NCBI GenBank assembly: GCA_003249275.1
Contig: QKJO01000106.1
Location: 1 to 11,693 of the forward strand
Origin: Spirochaetaceae bacterium
Lineage (GTDB): Bacteria; Spirochaetota; Spirochaetia; Spirochaetales_E; Spirochaetaceae_B
Direction of reading: 5' to 3'
Length of the DNA: 11,693 nt
Below are positions 1-8,245 of the stretch, piece after piece. The notes under the pieces are model-generated. The model saw nothing but the letters and a program-made list of their open reading frames with translations. It had not been told where the DNA came from and searched no databases. Within the stretch, counting starts at the first letter, position 1. The number at the start of each line of letters is the position of its first letter. The position numbers and the translations under genes were made by a program.

Positions 1-2829
1 GTCCGCTGCAGATCGGTCTTTCTCTTTCTGACAATGATGCTTCTCTTTTCCCTGTCCCTGAAGGGCATGCTTCTGTCCTACTACCCCGAGACTGGAAGAA
101 AGGTGCTGTCGGTCACCATTGAACAGAGAGGAGCCTGGCAGGATCAGATTGAGAATCTTATAACCAATCCCCTGGAGGAAGAACTGCAGCAGATGGAGGG
201 GATCAGGAGAATGGTATCCCGGTCGGATGATGAAAAAGCTGTAATTACCCTGTTTCTGGATGACCGTGCCGACCTGGGGCAGAGTTATCTTCAGCTGAGG
301 GAGATCCTGGACAGGGTCCCCTTTCCCCAAAGTGCCCAAAAACCTCAGATCAGCAGGAACGACAGGGATGAACTTCCAGTATTCATCTTTCAGCTGAAAG
401 AGGATCTGCCGGAGGAAGAGGTAAAATTTCACCTTCAGAAGATCAGGGGAGTGGGTCAGATTGAACTGAGCGGCAGTCCTGGAGAGGATGTTATGATTCC
501 GTCTGCTCTGGATGATCAGAACGATTTGAACCTGACGGTCCCGTCCCTGGCCGGAATACTGGACAGGGCCAATGTCACGGGAAGCATCCCTCTTAATTAC
601 GAGGGGCAGACAGCAATGCTGCTGGACTTCAGATTTACCGGCCTGGAAGACTTCAGCGGGCAGCGTATAAGGGAGGGCCTGTCTGTCGGAACTCTGGGTA
701 AAGCCGTATTTGAGAAGAGGGAACAGAGAAGCCTTTCCAGAATAGACGGCGAAAATGCCGCCTTGGCCTGGATCAGGGAATCGGGAGACGCCAACACCAT
801 CCTCCTCTGCCGTGAACTGAGAAAGATCCTCCCCGAGCTGGGTGATACACGGATTCTCTATGACAGGGGAAAACTGGTGGAAGATGTCCTGAAAGAGATA
901 CTCGCCACCCTCATCCTGTCCCTGTGCACTGTTGTTCTGGTGACCTTTGTCCTGATCAGGAATCCGGAGGAATGCCTCCTGCTCTGTCTGAATATCCCTT
1001 TTTCTCTCTGCGGGACCCTGGCCGTTTTCAGACTCGCGGGCTGGGATACGGACATCCTTGTACTGGCCGGACTGGCTCTGGCGACGGGCATGATCATCGA
1101 CGGCGGCGTCATCTATCTGGAAGCCGGCAAAAAGGCGGGGTTTCGGCCCATTCTCTTCTCTCTCATCTCAACCCTTCTTGTGTTTTCATCCTTTCTTTTC
1201 GCTCCCTATGACGTCAATGCTCAATGTGCCGGTCTGATCCGGTCTCTCTGTATCTGTCTCAGCTTCTCCGTATTTTATATTTTTGTTCTGATGCACGGGT
1301 ATCTGCAGCGGAATGAAAAGTCTTATCCTGTCATGAACACGAATCGTTTATTCGGCTCCTTTGAAATCATCCGCCGCTTCAGATACCTGGTGATCGGTTT
1401 ACTCATCACCGCTGCCGTCGCGGCCCTCCCCCTTGCAATTGGGTTGAAGATCAGCAGAGAGTTCAGCCTTCCCGATCCCTCAGTCCGGTTCACTCTTGAG
1501 TATCCGGCAGGAACTGACCTGAACAGGATTGAAATGGAATCTTTACCCGTCGAAAGAGCGCTGAAAACCTGGAAGGAGATAGACTATTTTACGTCTGACT
1601 ACAGGGATGAGAGGAGCAGCTTCCATATACGCCTCATGGACAGAGATGACGGACCGGCTGTGAAACAGAGAATCATCAGGTCTTTCGCCGATTCAGGTGC
1701 CTACCTTCATTTCCAGGAAACCGGAATGACCGGGGATGAGACTGTCAGTTTAAAAGCTCAGGAGAGAGGTCTCCTCTACGGGACGGCGGAAGAACTGGCG
1801 TCTCTTGTACAGATCCGCACCGGCAGGGGGGTCGTTCTCCATTATAAAAAACAGCCCTTCCAGATCATCCTGACACCCCGTTCCGAATCACTGCAGGCTC
1901 GGTCCCTCTCCCCGGGTACCATCCTCGGAATTCTGGAGTATCAGCTGAACAGACCGGTTCTGGGAAAGTGGTTTCCTCCCGTAAAAGCGGGCCTGAATCA
2001 GAGGTCCTATGATGTCCGCATGGGAGATCCTGTATTCAGGAACATACACTGGAGCGACCTTAAAAATACGGATCTGGGTATCTCCGCAGGCGGTACTTTG
2101 AGTACACTCACCCTGATCAGGGAGGAGGTGGATTACGGGGCCCTTCTTCATGAGGGCGGGATGAGAAGCATCAGTTTCTCGCTTCCCGGTGGAGAGATTA
2201 CCCCGGAGCTTGAGCGGGATCTTGAAAAGTTCTCCCGGAGCAGCCCGGTCAGAATTGATTACGGAGAGGCCGGAAGGGAGAGACGGGAGTACAGAAACGG
2301 CCTCCTCAAGGTTCTGGCGATTTCCATGGTCCTCCTCATGCTCCTGCTTCTGTTCCTCTATGAATCCCCCTTCCTGCCGGTCTATCTGTTCCTCCAGATC
2401 CTCCTGTGCCATATTTTTAGTCTGGCGGTTCTGAAAATATCAGGATTCCCCCTCTCCTCGCCCGTCTTTTTCGGACTGGTTCTGAATACGGGGCTTTTGA
2501 TCAATAACGGGCTTGTCATTTTCGGAAAGTTCACAGGAAGACCTCCGGGGTACAGAGATGTTGCCGGGTCGGTCGGGGAATGCGCCCTGTCCCTCGGAAC
2601 GGCGGCGGTTACGACTCTGGGGGGACTGTTCCCGCTCCTTTTCCGCTCATCCGGATCCGGAGGCATGATGCCGGCCCTGTCGCTGATCGTGTCATCGGGG
2701 ATTCTCTTCTCTCTTGTGCTTCAGTTTGTCACAATTCCGCTGGTTTTCAGAGAGGCTCGGGACGGAAAGGAATCGATTCAGTCTGCGTCTGTATCAAGCA
2801 TCTCCCGTCCGGGCCGGTCGGGGATGTGA
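1..2829 (+). CDS. RND-superfamily efflux transporter permease subunit (5' end outside window)
   Basis: This is an inner-membrane, proton-driven RND pump (AcrB/MdtB/CusA superfamily); the substrate cannot be told. The frame is open from base 1, inside the first membrane helix, so the start lies a few codons upstream; the ATG at 34 falls within that helix and is unlikely to be the real start. Counting residues from base 1, I see the rest of TM1, a porter loop (about 26-294), TM2-TM6 (about 295-435), TM7 (about 460-484), a second porter loop (about 485-767) and TM8-TM12 (about 768-917). This is the full RND repeat. TM4 carries GMIIDGGVIYLE: Asp367 matches the first proton-relay Asp of AcrB, but the next residue is Gly, not Asp. 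Both periplasmic loops look shorter than in AcrB, and TM5-TM6 lack the usual conserved pattern. The last 17 codons overlap the end of the opposing ftsK gene. An adaptor or outer-membrane partner may lie upstream. Confidence 0.88.
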   Translation, partial: VRCRSVFLFLTMMLLFSLSLKGMLLSYYPETGRKVLSVTIEQRGAWQDQIENLITNPLEEELQQMEGIRRMVSRSDDEKAVITLFLDDRADLGQSYLQLREILDRVPFPQSAQKPQISRNDRDELPVFIFQLKEDLPEEEVKFHLQKIRGVGQIELSGSPGEDVMIPSALDDQNDLNLTVPSLAGILDRANVTGSIPLNYEGQTAMLLDFRFTGLEDFSGQRIREGLSVGTLGKAVFEKREQRSLSRIDGENAALAWIRESGDANTILLCRELRKILPELGDTRILYDRGKLVEDVLKEILATLILSLCTVVLVTFVLIRNPEECLLLCLNIPFSLCGTLAVFRLAGWDTDILVLAGLALATGMIIDGGVIYLEAGKKAGFRPILFSLISTLLVFSSFLFAPYDVNAQCAGLIRSLCICLSFSVFYIFVLMHGYLQRNEKSYPVMNTNRLFGSFEIIRRFRYLVIGLLITAAVAALPLAIGLKISREFSLPDPSVRFTLEYPAGTDLNRIEMESLPVERALKTWKEIDYFTSDYRDERSSFHIRLMDRDDGPAVKQRIIRSFADSGAYLHFQETGMTGDETVSLKAQERGLLYGTAEELASLVQIRTGRGVVLHYKKQPFQIILTPRSESLQARSLSPGTILGILEYQLNRPVLGKWFPPVKAGLNQRSYDVRMGDPVFRNIHWSDLKNTDLGISAGGTLSTLTLIREEVDYGALLHEGGMRSISFSLPGGEITPELERDLEKFSRSSPVRIDYGEAGRERREYRNGLLKVLAISMVLLMLLLLFLYESPFLPVYLFLQILLCHIFSLAVLKISGFPLSSPVFFGLVLNTGLLINNGLVIFGKFTGRPPGYRDVAGSVGECALSLGTAAVTTLGGLFPLLFRSSGSGGMMPALSLIVSSGILFSLVLQFVTIPLVFREARDGKESIQSASVSSISRPGRSGM

Positions 2830-5456
2830 ACCACTTCCCGGGGCTTGCTGCCGTTCTGAGGACCCACAATGCCCTGAATCTCCATCTCCTCCACAAGCCG
2901 GGCGGCACGGTTGTAACCGATCTGCAGCCGTCTCTGAAGGTAGGATGCAGAAGCTTTACCGGCGGCAAGAACGATATCCAGCGCCTTGTCAAAGAGGGGA
3001 TCCGAGAAAGAACTGGGTCCTCCGTCGCCGCCGCCGGACTCATAGTCGTCCTCGTCCAGGAAGATCTCATCATCGATATACTCGGGTTCTCCCAGAGTTT
3101 TGACATAGGAGACCACACGCTCGACTTCATCCTCAGACAGAAAGGCTCCCTGGACACGGGAGGGAAAGGGATCCCATGCGGAAGTAAAAAGCATATCTCC
3201 CTTGCCCAGCAGTTTCTCCGCGCCCATCATATCGATGATGATCCGGGAGTCGGTCTTGCTGGCCACCATAAAGGCGATCCGGGAGGGGAAGTTGGCCTTG
3301 ATCAGACCAGTAATGACATCGATGGAGGGTCTCTGGGTAGCCAGAACCAGATGGATGCCCACGGCCCGGGACATGGCGGCCAGACGGGCGACAATCCCCT
3401 CCAGCTCCTTGCCGGAGGTAGCCATAAGATCGGCAAATTCATCGATCACAAGAACGATGTAGGGCAGCTTTGTCGTGGCGATGTCCCGGTCTTTTATCCT
3501 TTTGTTGTAACTCTTTATATCCCGTGTCCCCATGGCATCCAGGAGGGAGTAACGTCTCTCCATCTCATAGAGACACCACTGAACCGCCTGAAAAGCCCTT
3601 TTGGATTCGGTGATGACGGGTGTCAGAAGATGGGGAATATCATTGTACAGCTTCAGTTCCACGATCTTGGGGTCTACCATTATCAGTTTCACATCCTGAG
3701 GCGACCGCTGGTACAGAATGGAACAGATGAGGGAATTGACGCAGACCGACTTTCCCGATCCTGTGGAACCGGCGATCAGAAGGTGGGGAGTCCTGGTCAG
3801 GTCGATGACCTGATTACCCCCGCTGATGTCCTTGCCCAGGATGACGGGAATCTCATAATCCACATCCACAAACTCCTGGGAAGAGACCAGCTCGCTGTAG
3901 GAGACGATGGACCGCTTTTTGTTGGGAACTTCAATCCCGATGGCCTGCTTTCCGGGTATGGGAGCAACGATACGGATGCGGGATGCCGCCAGACGGAGGG
4001 CCAGGTTGTCCTGAAGTCCTACGATACGGGAAACCTTGACTCCGGGAGATGGCTGGATTTCAAACATCGTGATTACGGGACCGCGGGATATGCCCACTAC
4101 AGAGGCTTCTATTTTAAACTCGTTCAGAGTCTCCTCAAGAGCCCTGGCCTGACGCCTCGTATAATCGTCGATCTCATCGAAGCTGTTGTCCGGATACTCT
4201 TTGAGGAGCCCGGCGACCGGAACCTTGTATTCCATTTTCCGTTTGTGCTTCGGCGGCAGACCGGGGGTCAGGACACCCAGTTTTTCAGTTTCTCCCTGGG
4301 GAAGAAGCTTGGCTTCAATGTTTTCCGGTCTATCCTCTTCGGGCGGATTGTTTCTCCACTCCTCCAGATCGTCATAACTGTCGGTCAGGTAACCCTCTTC
4401 CGCATAGTCTTCCTCATCCCGGAAATCTTCATCTTCATCAAAACCGGCATCCTGTTCCGGATCATCCTGATAATCATCCTCATCCGCATACTCAAGGGCA
4501 TCAATTTCTTCGGGAACGTCATCATCGGCTTCTTCAAAATCTTCCGTCTCCCCGACGGGACCGGAAATGAGATCCTCCTCAGGGACATCCTCCTGATCCA
4601 TGAGAAAACCGATGCCGGGGTCCTCCTCGTGAAGAGGCTCTTCCCCGTCTTCATCATCCTCTCCATAGATCGGATTGACCACATCATCGATACTCATGGT
4701 CTTGTTGGGGTTGAAGGCATGAACAGAGGGCCGGGGAGCCGCCTCTTTCTGAACCGCTTTGGGATCGAATCTTCCGGAGGGAACGGAACCGGGACGGAGA
4801 ACAGAAGCAATGAGGGACTGAATTTCGCTGTCATCCTCAACTTCCATCTGAGGAATGGGACCCGGCATTTCGGGGACGGCAAAGAGTCCCTCACCCGTTT
4901 CGGCATCCTCATCCGAGGGGGCCCCTCCATAAATTTCCTCCCGGACGGGATCCTTATATTCGGGAGTATTCCGGATTGCTTTCATAAGGGCCGTCTTCTG
5001 CTTTCCCACCCACTCCGCCACGTCGGAGCCCTCGGGCAGCCAGGGTTTTCCCGGCATCAGAAAGGAAACAAGTTTGTAAATGAGAGCGCACTCCACCGCA
5101 AGAAGAAGGATCAGAAAGGGGATGGAAATACCGCGTCCCAGCTCGGTCACAAGATATCTTGAAATAAAGATTGTGAGATTCCCTGTCATGACATGGAGAA
5201 GAAGGGCCAGATTCAGAAAAGGAAGAAGAGAGAGATTCAAAGTCAGAAGGAGCTTTTCCGTTCCCCGGGGAAGGTGCAGAATCAGGGCGCATACGGCCAG
5301 ATAAAGGGGAACATAGAATGCCGCCAGGTGAAAAGTCCGGAACAGGAAAGAGACCGGTCCCGCGGAAACTCCCAGAACAGCCAGCAGGGTCAGTAGAAAC
5401 AGCAATGCTGCGGTACCTGCAAGAGTAATGGACAATACACGGGCAAACTTATTCAA
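2778..5456 (-). CDS. ftsK: DNA translocase FtsK/SpoIIIE family
   Basis: This is a hexameric, ATP-driven double-stranded DNA pump anchored at the division septum, where it moves chromosome termini apart and, in many bacteria, activates XerCD recombination at dif. The 892-residue product has four N-terminal membrane helices (about 10-31, 41-62, 68-91, 108-134). A long linker follows (about 140-405), very acidic at 301-380. The alpha/beta motor covers about 410-790, with Walker A GSTGSGKS at 563-570, Walker B VLVIDEFADL at 668-677 and the HLVLATQRPS segment at 702-711. The C-terminal gamma winged helix (about 818-880, DPLFDKAL through GIVGPQNGSKPREV) reads the polar guide sequences in DNA. The start is TTG at 5454-5456, chosen because GAGGAG lies 8 nt upstream; TM1 follows directly. 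It is the last gene of the slt-uppP-ftsK run. No terminator is visible at its end, which overlaps the RND gene by 52 bp. Confidence 0.96.
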   Translation of the reverse strand: MNKFARVLSITLAGTAALLFLLTLLAVLGVSAGPVSFLFRTFHLAAFYVPLYLAVCALILHLPRGTEKLLLTLNLSLLPFLNLALLLHVMTGNLTIFISRYLVTELGRGISIPFLILLLAVECALIYKLVSFLMPGKPWLPEGSDVAEWVGKQKTALMKAIRNTPEYKDPVREEIYGGAPSDEDAETGEGLFAVPEMPGPIPQMEVEDDSEIQSLIASVLRPGSVPSGRFDPKAVQKEAAPRPSVHAFNPNKTMSIDDVVNPIYGEDDEDGEEPLHEEDPGIGFLMDQEDVPEEDLISGPVGETEDFEEADDDVPEEIDALEYADEDDYQDDPEQDAGFDEDEDFRDEEDYAEEGYLTDSYDDLEEWRNNPPEEDRPENIEAKLLPQGETEKLGVLTPGLPPKHKRKMEYKVPVAGLLKEYPDNSFDEIDDYTRRQARALEETLNEFKIEASVVGISRGPVITMFEIQPSPGVKVSRIVGLQDNLALRLAASRIRIVAPIPGKQAIGIEVPNKKRSIVSYSELVSSQEFVDVDYEIPVILGKDISGGNQVIDLTRTPHLLIAGSTGSGKSVCVNSLICSILYQRSPQDVKLIMVDPKIVELKLYNDIPHLLTPVITESKRAFQAVQWCLYEMERRYSLLDAMGTRDIKSYNKRIKDRDIATTKLPYIVLVIDEFADLMATSGKELEGIVARLAAMSRAVGIHLVLATQRPSIDVITGLIKANFPSRIAFMVASKTDSRIIIDMMGAEKLLGKGDMLFTSAWDPFPSRVQGAFLSEDEVERVVSYVKTLGEPEYIDDEIFLDEDDYESGGGDGGPSSFSDPLFDKALDIVLAAGKASASYLQRRLQIGYNRAARLVEEMEIQGIVGPQNGSKPREVVHIPDRPGREMLDTDAD

Positions 5457-5464
5457 TGAGATCT

Positions 5465-5470
5465 CTCCTC
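5465..5470 (-). promoter_or_regulatory. Ribosome binding site for ftsK (supports a TTG start)
   Basis: On the minus strand GAGGAG stands 8 nt before the TTG codon at 5454-5456. There is no ATG or GTG at a suitable distance, so this site fixes the rare TTG as the start of ftsK. Confidence 0.75.
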
Positions 5471-5555
5471 TTTTCTTTTACTATCGGAATTTCTCCTCCG
5501 ATCCTGAACCCGCCGACCTGAACATCCGTAAAGGCAAAAGGCGCGGACGGCGTGG

Positions 5556-6350
5556 TCAGAAGAAAATCAGTCCCAGAATACCCAGAGGAATCAGGTAGAA
5601 ACTGAAGTAGTAGAATTTGCCGCTGTGAATCAGCTTGACCAGCATCCAGAGAGCCAGAAATCCTGAAACCAGGGCTGTCATAAATGCGGCCGCCATGATG
5701 GGAAAGGAGATGGAGCTCAGGAGCTCTCCCCCGTCTTTCATATCAAGCAGCAGGGCCCCGAGTATGGCGGGAACCGAAATGATAAAGGAGTACTCCGCCG
5801 CCGTATCGCGGCTCATCTTCCTGAAAAGCCCCGCCGAGATGGTGATGCCTGATCTGGAAATACCGGGAAGTACACCCAGTCCCTGGGCAACCCCTGTAAA
5901 AATACCGTCCCGGATTGTCAGATCCCTATATTCACGTTTTCCCGACGCCTTGATGGTGGTCAGAAGGAGCAGAGCCGTCACGATATAGAGGGGAAACACG
6001 ATCTCGGGAGTTTCGGAGACATTCAGTTCGTTGATGAAAACTCCGATGACGCCTGTAATGAAGACGGCGATCAGGATGATCCCGATGAGCTTCATATTCC
6101 GCATGTCCTGCTCATTCCCTTTCCGGATGATCCAGCGGAACAGGGACGCCAGAAGTTCCAGGACCTTTTTACGGAACATCACAAGAACTACAATAAGAGT
6201 CGCCGCATGAAGGAGGACATCAAAAAGTACAGGGACCTCTCCCAGTCCCATCAGATTTCTCATCATGAGAAGGTGTCCCGAACTGGACACGGGCAGAAAT
6301 TCGGTAAGACCCTGTATGAGTCCGAGTAGTACGGCTTGAATATATGTCAT
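5556..6350 (-). CDS. uppP: Undecaprenyl-diphosphatase (UppP/BacA family)
   Basis: This integral membrane enzyme removes a phosphate from undecaprenyl diphosphate, returning the C55 lipid carrier to the cycle that exports peptidoglycan and O-antigen units; family members also confer bacitracin resistance. The 264-residue length is normal for the family. The first signature QGLTEFLPVSSSGH (residues 13-26) supplies the (E/Q)xxxE pair Gln13/Glu17 and His26. The second, PGISRSG (162-168), supplies the active-site Ser/Arg pair. The remainder is hydrophobic, with several membrane spans, and ends in a hydrophobic tail (LGILGLIFF) as usual. The ATG is preceded by GAGGG with a 7-nt spacer. It begins 43 bp after slt ends and stops 99 bp before ftsK starts, so cotranscription with both is likely. 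The 99-bp gap to ftsK holds the ftsK ribosome binding site and no clear terminator. Confidence 0.97.
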   Translation of the reverse strand: MTYIQAVLLGLIQGLTEFLPVSSSGHLLMMRNLMGLGEVPVLFDVLLHAATLIVVLVMFRKKVLELLASLFRWIIRKGNEQDMRNMKLIGIILIAVFITGVIGVFINELNVSETPEIVFPLYIVTALLLLTTIKASGKREYRDLTIRDGIFTGVAQGLGVLPGISRSGITISAGLFRKMSRDTAAEYSFIISVPAILGALLLDMKDGGELLSSISFPIMAAAFMTALVSGFLALWMLVKLIHSGKFYYFSFYLIPLGILGLIFF

Positions 6351-6393
6351 CTGTTAACCCTCAATAAAATATTCCGATTAGTGTCAGTATAGA

Positions 6394-8157
6394 TCAAAAT
6401 GACCTGTAAAACTGTTCCACCCAGTCACCGGGAGGAACTCCTGTATCAAGATACCTGTAAGAAGCCGCCGCGACAATGACCTTCCTTACATAATCCCTGG
6501 TTTCCCGGAAAGGGATACTCTGAATAAACAGATCGGGGTCTTCATAACCCAGTCTGCGCTTCCAGGAACGGAGATTGCCTCCACCCCCGTTATAGGCGGC
6601 AAGGACATCCACATAGGAGGATGTCCAGGGGCGTTCCCTCAGCCACTCCAGATAGAGTGTTCCCAGAAGAATATTATCCTCCGCCTCCAGCAGATTCCAG
6701 CTTTCCAGTCTGTTCTTCCTCGCCAGCTCCTCAGCCGTCGACGGCATCAGCTGCATCAGTCCCCCCGCCCCGGCAAAGGAGAAGATGGTTTCATGAAAGG
6801 CACTCTCCCTTCTGATGATTCCCAGAATCAGCTCCTGAGGGACAGTCTTGTCAGAAAAAGTATATCTGTCCGAACCGGGGAAAACCCAGGGAAGCAGTTC
6901 CAGGGCCTGATCGGCCGGGAAGATATGAAACCAGAATCCGGCAAAACGGATAAGCTCATAGAGATCTCCTTTATCCTCCAGGTAGAGACAGAGGGACTTC
7001 ACAGTTTCGGGGGTGAGGGTTTCACGGTTTTTATCCCAGAGCCTGTAGACTTCGGCCTGATAACCCGCCCCGATCAGAATCTGATAGACCTCATCCATGT
7101 TGTCGGGTCCCGGAAGAGCTGCGGAATCGGTCGACCCGCTTCCCCGGGGCCAGGACTCGGGACGGGAGCGCAGAGCGAAATATCCCATCGGATCCGGGTT
7201 GAAACCCGAACTCTCAATCAGGGGTTCGCTGAAAGTGACGAACCCTTCCTCCCGTCCCTTTTCAAGAAGAAAAAGGCCCTGTGATGCCGATTCGGTCAAA
7301 CCGGCGCTTCTTACAAGGGGAAGAAGGGCGGCCAGCTCGGTCCATCTCCTCTGACGGATCAGGAGGCTGTAGAACTCATCCATGACATCATCAAAATAGT
7401 CCCCGTCATTCCTGAGAACTCCGGACGATTCAAAAAAGCCGGCCAGAAGTTCCGGAAACTGTCTGGTCATGAGTCTCAGGATGTACCACTGACTCCGTCT
7501 CAGTTCTTCCCAGTCGCGGCTTGAAGATGCGGCTTTCTCGTACCAGAGAAGGGCATCACTCCAGTGATTCTGTTTTTCATGGCAGGCTGCCAGAAAAAAG
7601 GATAAACCGTACCCGGCGTCATCCCGCTCCGGAGTCAGCGCATCGCCCCAGAATTTCCAGCTATCCGTTTTCATAACCACGCTGCGGAGGAGAAGGAAAA
7701 AGTCGTCGTCCATGACTGACTCATCACCGGAATCCAGCGTATTCCGCAGCAGAAGTTCGGCTTCTTCATAGGATTCCGATTCCATAAGAGAGGAGACTTC
7801 AGCGAAAAATCCGGACCTTTCGGATAAAGCCGCCTGCGGCTGACCGTCCGCTCCGGCTGCCGGCCCCCGGTAGCCGTTGTATTCCATAAGTAGAAAAGCC
7901 GCCTTTCTGCGGGACTCGCTCCAGGGAGTCATGACTGTCTCTATATCCTGAGGAGTCAGATGGCTTAAAAATGAGACTTCATCGGAGGAGAGGGATGAAC
8001 CTGAAAAAAGGGAAGTATAAAGATCATCCGCCGACTTGAGACGGAGGAGGGATTGAGAACTCTTCACGCAGAAAAGACTCAGGAACAGAACCAGGGGAAG
8101 GTAGAGGAGGAATTCCAGAAGGACCGGTCTTTTCCGAACAGGGATTTGAAATATCAT
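6394..8157 (-). CDS. Slt-type lytic murein transglycosylase
   Basis: This predicted exported enzyme cleaves the MurNAc-GlcNAc bond of peptidoglycan, leaving 1,6-anhydro-MurNAc ends, for wall turnover and insertion of envelope machines. The 587-residue product opens with two basic residues and a hydrophobic segment (about 11-30), read as a signal sequence or membrane anchor; Cys30 lies at its end but no clean lipobox is seen. Residues about 40-430 are a helical region resembling the superhelical U/L domains of Slt70, with weak TPR-like patches such as SYEEAELLLRNTL. The catalytic SLT domain is at about 438-570: VPQELILGIIRRESAFH with catalytic Glu451, GLMQLMPST at 466-474, AYNGGGGN at 521-528 and RETRDYVRKV at 551-560. 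Its length is close to E. coli Slt70 (about 640). The ribosome binding site is modest (GAGG, 4 nt before ATG). Identity as an SLT-family enzyme is firm; orthology to a named E. coli gene is not, so no symbol is given. Confidence 0.93.
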   Translation of the reverse strand: MIFQIPVRKRPVLLEFLLYLPLVLFLSLFCVKSSQSLLRLKSADDLYTSLFSGSSLSSDEVSFLSHLTPQDIETVMTPWSESRRKAAFLLMEYNGYRGPAAGADGQPQAALSERSGFFAEVSSLMESESYEEAELLLRNTLDSGDESVMDDDFFLLLRSVVMKTDSWKFWGDALTPERDDAGYGLSFFLAACHEKQNHWSDALLWYEKAASSSRDWEELRRSQWYILRLMTRQFPELLAGFFESSGVLRNDGDYFDDVMDEFYSLLIRQRRWTELAALLPLVRSAGLTESASQGLFLLEKGREEGFVTFSEPLIESSGFNPDPMGYFALRSRPESWPRGSGSTDSAALPGPDNMDEVYQILIGAGYQAEVYRLWDKNRETLTPETVKSLCLYLEDKGDLYELIRFAGFWFHIFPADQALELLPWVFPGSDRYTFSDKTVPQELILGIIRRESAFHETIFSFAGAGGLMQLMPSTAEELARKNRLESWNLLEAEDNILLGTLYLEWLRERPWTSSYVDVLAAYNGGGGNLRSWKRRLGYEDPDLFIQSIPFRETRDYVRKVIVAAASYRYLDTGVPPGDWVEQFYRSF

Positions 8158-8170
8158 AAAACCTCGCCGG

Positions 8171-8220
8171 GATTATAGACCTTTCAGGCCGGTTTAACCA
8201 GTCTGCAGGGTCCTATAATC
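8171..8220. repeat. Imperfect inverted repeat in the gap before slt, overlapping a -10-like box
   Basis: Left arm GATTATAGACC (8171-8181) and right arm GGTCCTATAATC (8209-8220) are complementary over 11 bp, with one extra C in the right arm. The 27-nt centre contains the near-palindrome GGTTTAACC. On the minus strand the left arm includes a perfect TATAAT (8172-8177), 14 nt before the slt ATG, but no good -35 box lies at the right distance and the resulting leader would be very short. The structure could be an operator, an RNA hairpin between the NifV-like gene and slt, or chance. No T-run follows, so an intrinsic terminator is unlikely. Confidence 0.4.
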
Positions 8221-8245
8221 AGAGCAAGGTTTTCATCCGGTCGGA

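Noticed and set aside
4385..4687. Met/Arg/Lys-rich 100-codon frame on the minus strand
   Set aside because: It is an out-of-frame reading of the acidic linker of ftsK (GAT/GAA repeats read as ATG/AAG); composition alone explains it.
2580..5162. 860-codon open frame on the plus strand lying antisense to ftsK
   Set aside because: Its codons are in exact register with ftsK codons, so it stays open simply because ftsK avoids TTA, CTA and TCA over this stretch (it ends where Ser99 of ftsK uses TCA). The product has no recognisable domain, while ftsK has every family motif.
5449..5620. A frame through the end of uppP and the 99-bp gap that reads protein-like (ending RRDLIE) and stops at a TAA overlapping the ftsK start
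   Set aside because: It has no ATG, GTG or TTG start where I read it and extends back as a shadow frame of uppP. Both uppP and ftsK have complete, family-typical ends without it. It would be worth revisiting only if ribosome profiling showed a frameshift product.
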